A stretch of DNA of 64,000 bases from Janthinobacterium sp. TND4EL3 (GTDB taxonomy: Bacteria; Pseudomonadota; Gammaproteobacteria; Burkholderiales; Burkholderiaceae_D). Shown here one piece after another: positions 62,512 through 64,000 of the stretch. Below the pieces are notes generated by a model. It saw only the letters and a program-made list of their open reading frames with translations. It ran no database searches and was not told the origin of the DNA. Numbering within the stretch: the first letter of the stretch is position 1; every line of letters begins with the position of its first letter. The stretch is from NCBI RefSeq assembly GCF_900156175.1, contig NZ_FTMV01000009.1, positions 186,001 to 250,000 on the forward strand, written 5' to 3'. Position numbers and translations under genes: made by a program.

Positions 62512-63210
62512 TCAGCCCGTCGCGGTGCCGAACAGTGCGCCGATGCCCGATGCCGCCGCCATCGACAGCGCGCTCCAGAACACCACGCGCAGCACGCCCC
62601 TGCCCACGCGGGCGCCACCGGCCCTTGCGGCCAAGCCGCCGAGCAGCGCCAGGAACAGTAGCGACGAGCCGGCGATGGCCGGCGCCAGCACGGACATGGG
62701 CGCCAGCAGCACCACCACCAGCGGCAGGGCCGCGCCGACGGCAAAACTGAGGGCCGAGGCCAGCGCCGCCTGCAAGGGCCGCGCACGCATGCTCTCCGTG
62801 ATGCCCAGTTCATCGCGCGCATGGGCGCCGATGGCGTCATGCGCCGTCAGCGCCCTGGCCACTTGCGCGGCCAGGGCCGGCGCCAGGCCGCGCGCCACAT
62901 AAATGTGCGTCAGCTCGTGCAGCTCGCCGTTGGGGTCGTCCAGCAGCTCGCCGCCTTCGCGCTCCAGCGCCGCCTGCTCCGTATCGGCCTGCGACTGCAC
63001 CGACACGTATTCGCCCGTCGCCATCGACATGGCGCCCGCCACCAGGCCTGCCACGCCGGCCACCAGGATGCTCTCGTGCGTGGCATGGGCCGCGACCACG
63101 CCCAGCACCAGGCTGGCCGTCGAGACGATGCCGTCATTGGCGCCCAGGACGGCGGCACGCAGCCAGCCGACGTTATCCATCCGGTGAAACTCGCGGTGTC
63201 GCAATGGCAT
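62512..63210 (-). CDS. VIT1/CCC1 family membrane transporter (Fe/Mn type)
   Basis: A 232-residue protein with five predicted spans. Family hallmarks are WLRAAVLGANDGIVSTASLVLGV near the start, AGAMSMATGEYVSVQSQADTE, and a Glu-rich cytoplasmic loop (AALEREGGELLDD) where metals bind. Members move Fe(II) or Mn(II) out of the cytoplasm. It converges with the Usp gene 5 bp away and lies 12 bp after the QseC-like kinase on the same strand. Confidence 0.9.
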   Translation of the reverse strand: MPLRHREFHRMDNVGWLRAAVLGANDGIVSTASLVLGVVAAHATHESILVAGVAGLVAGAMSMATGEYVSVQSQADTEQAALEREGGELLDDPNGELHELTHIYVARGLAPALAAQVARALTAHDAIGAHARDELGITESMRARPLQAALASALSFAVGAALPLVVVLLAPMSVLAPAIAGSSLLFLALLGGLAARAGGARVGRGVLRVVFWSALSMAAASGIGALFGTATG

Positions 63211-63222
63211 GGTCAGACTCCT

Positions 63223-64000
63223 TTATGCATGAATGGGCGGGCTGGCGGGTGCGGGAAAGCGTACCGTCACCACCAGGCCGGTGCCGTCCGGCCCGGCGTC
63301 CAGCTGCACGCTGGCGCCATGCGTCTCGGCGATGCGCCGCACGATGGACAAGCCCAGGCCGCTGCCCGGCTGGTGCGCGCCGGCCGCGCGGAAAAACCGT
63401 TCGAACACGCGCTCGCGCAAATGCCCGGCGATGCCGGGTCCCGTATCGCTCACGCGCAGCAGCACGCCGTCGGCATCGGCGCCGCAGGCCAGCACCAGCG
63501 CGCCGCCGGCCGGGGTGTAGCGCATGGCGTTGTCCACCAGGTTGCGCGCCAGGATCAGGACGTGATCCGGCTGCAGGCGGCATGGCGCCGTGGCCAGCGC
63601 CGTTTTCAGCAGCAGGTCCTGGCGCTGCGCCTGCGCCATCCAGGCGGGCAGCTGTTCGGCCAGCAAGGCGGCCAGGTCCAGCACTGGCAGGTCGGGCGGC
63701 GGCTGCGACTGCGGGTCGAGCCGGGACAAGGTCAGCAGCTGCCCCACCAGGCGCGTGGCGCGGTCCACGCTCAGGCCCAGCCCCGTCACGGACTCGCGGC
63801 GCTCCGCGTCGCTGCGGGCGCGCTGCAGCACCTGCAGGTTCGTCTTGATGGCCGCCAGCGGCGTGCGCAGTTCATGCGCGGCATCGGCCGTGAAGCGCTG
63901 CTCCTGCTCGCGCGTCTGGCGTACGCGCACGAACAGGCGGTTGATGGCCTGCAGCAGCGGCTGCACCTCCAGGGGGGCGCCCGCCACGCTGACACTGGCG
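63223..64000 (-). CDS. QseC/PmrB-like sensor histidine kinase, C-terminal part
   Basis: The gene continues past the right edge, so only about 259 codons are present. They hold the end of a HAMP region (LLQAINRLFVRVRQTREQEQRF), the H-box FTADAAHELRTPLAAIKTNL, N-box NLVDNAMRYTP, G1 SDTGPGIA and G2 GSGLGLSIVRRIAETH. This pattern is typical of QseC/TctE-like kinases partnered with OmpR-type regulators. The partner should lie beyond the window. It precedes the VIT-type transporter gene by 12 bp, raising the chance of co-expression in metal response. Confidence 0.92.
   Translation of the reverse strand, partial: ASVSVAGAPLEVQPLLQAINRLFVRVRQTREQEQRFTADAAHELRTPLAAIKTNLQVLQRARSDAERRESVTGLGLSVDRATRLVGQLLTLSRLDPQSQPPPDLPVLDLAALLAEQLPAWMAQAQRQDLLLKTALATAPCRLQPDHVLILARNLVDNAMRYTPAGGALVLACGADADGVLLRVSDTGPGIAGHLRERVFERFFRAAGAHQPGSGLGLSIVRRIAETHGASVQLDAGPDGTGLVVTVRFPAPASPPIHA

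Overview
The window is GC-rich, densely coding DNA from a motile, facultatively nitrate-respiring, polyhydroxyalkanoate-making Gram-negative bacterium. The narK-narGHJI-ppi-moaA-narXL order, the many hybrid kinases and HD-GYP proteins, and the TonB-receptor-rich sugar locus suggest a betaproteobacterium of the Oxalobacteraceae (Janthinobacterium/Massilia/Duganella type). That is inference from gene content; there is no rRNA or tRNA in the window to confirm it.

Layout. (1) 1-7263: a phosphorelay block of hybrid kinases ending in an HD-GYP response regulator. (2) 7343-24231: a nitrate/NO block on the minus strand: narK1-narK2, beta-carbonic anhydrase, narG-narH-narJ-narI, a parvulin isomerase, moaA, narX-narL and nnrS. 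Two copies of a roughly 100 bp palindromic repeat lie between its genes. (3) 24457-26902: small unrelated genes (GNAT, SirB2-like, a lipoprotein, an acidic hypothetical). (4) 26913-47282: an N-acetylgalactosamine (aga) and alpha-GalNAc-glycan utilisation locus. The leftward genes work at the cell surface and in the periplasm: a DUF5077/DUF3472 lipoprotein, a Tat-exported GH109, an Oar-like TonB receptor, a second TonB receptor split by an in-frame amber codon, and a secreted GH31. The rightward genes work inside the cell: agaS-agaK-agaZ-agaR-agaA and an MFS sugar porter. (5) 47485-50245: an amino-acid permease and a DUF445 protein. (6) 50351-59774: an Aer-like chemoreceptor, then a co-directional series of PAS-GGDEF, CheW, REC-HD-GYP, FIST and a large PAS hybrid kinase. 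(7) 59836-64000: a polyhydroxyalkanoate synthase and tandem Usp protein behind a near-consensus FNR promoter, a VIT1/CCC1-type transporter, and the C-terminal part of a QseC-like kinase.

How it works together. The aga locus reads as a complete surface-to-cytoplasm route. TonB receptors import alpha-GalNAc-containing glycans. GH109 and GH31 release GalNAc in the periplasm. The MFS porter imports it, AgaK phosphorylates it, AgaA deacetylates it, AgaS deaminates and isomerises it, and AgaZ acts at the tagatose-1,6-bisphosphate stage, with AgaR as regulator. The most unusual signal is that the divergent control region between GH31 and agaS (about 280 bp) has a second copy upstream of the first TonB receptor. 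Its conserved blocks keep the same internal spacing, and the two copies are direct repeats flanking a 6.8 kb module (GH31 plus the broken receptor).

Limits: functions come from motifs and context read by eye. Promoter and operator calls are pattern matches, not scored searches.
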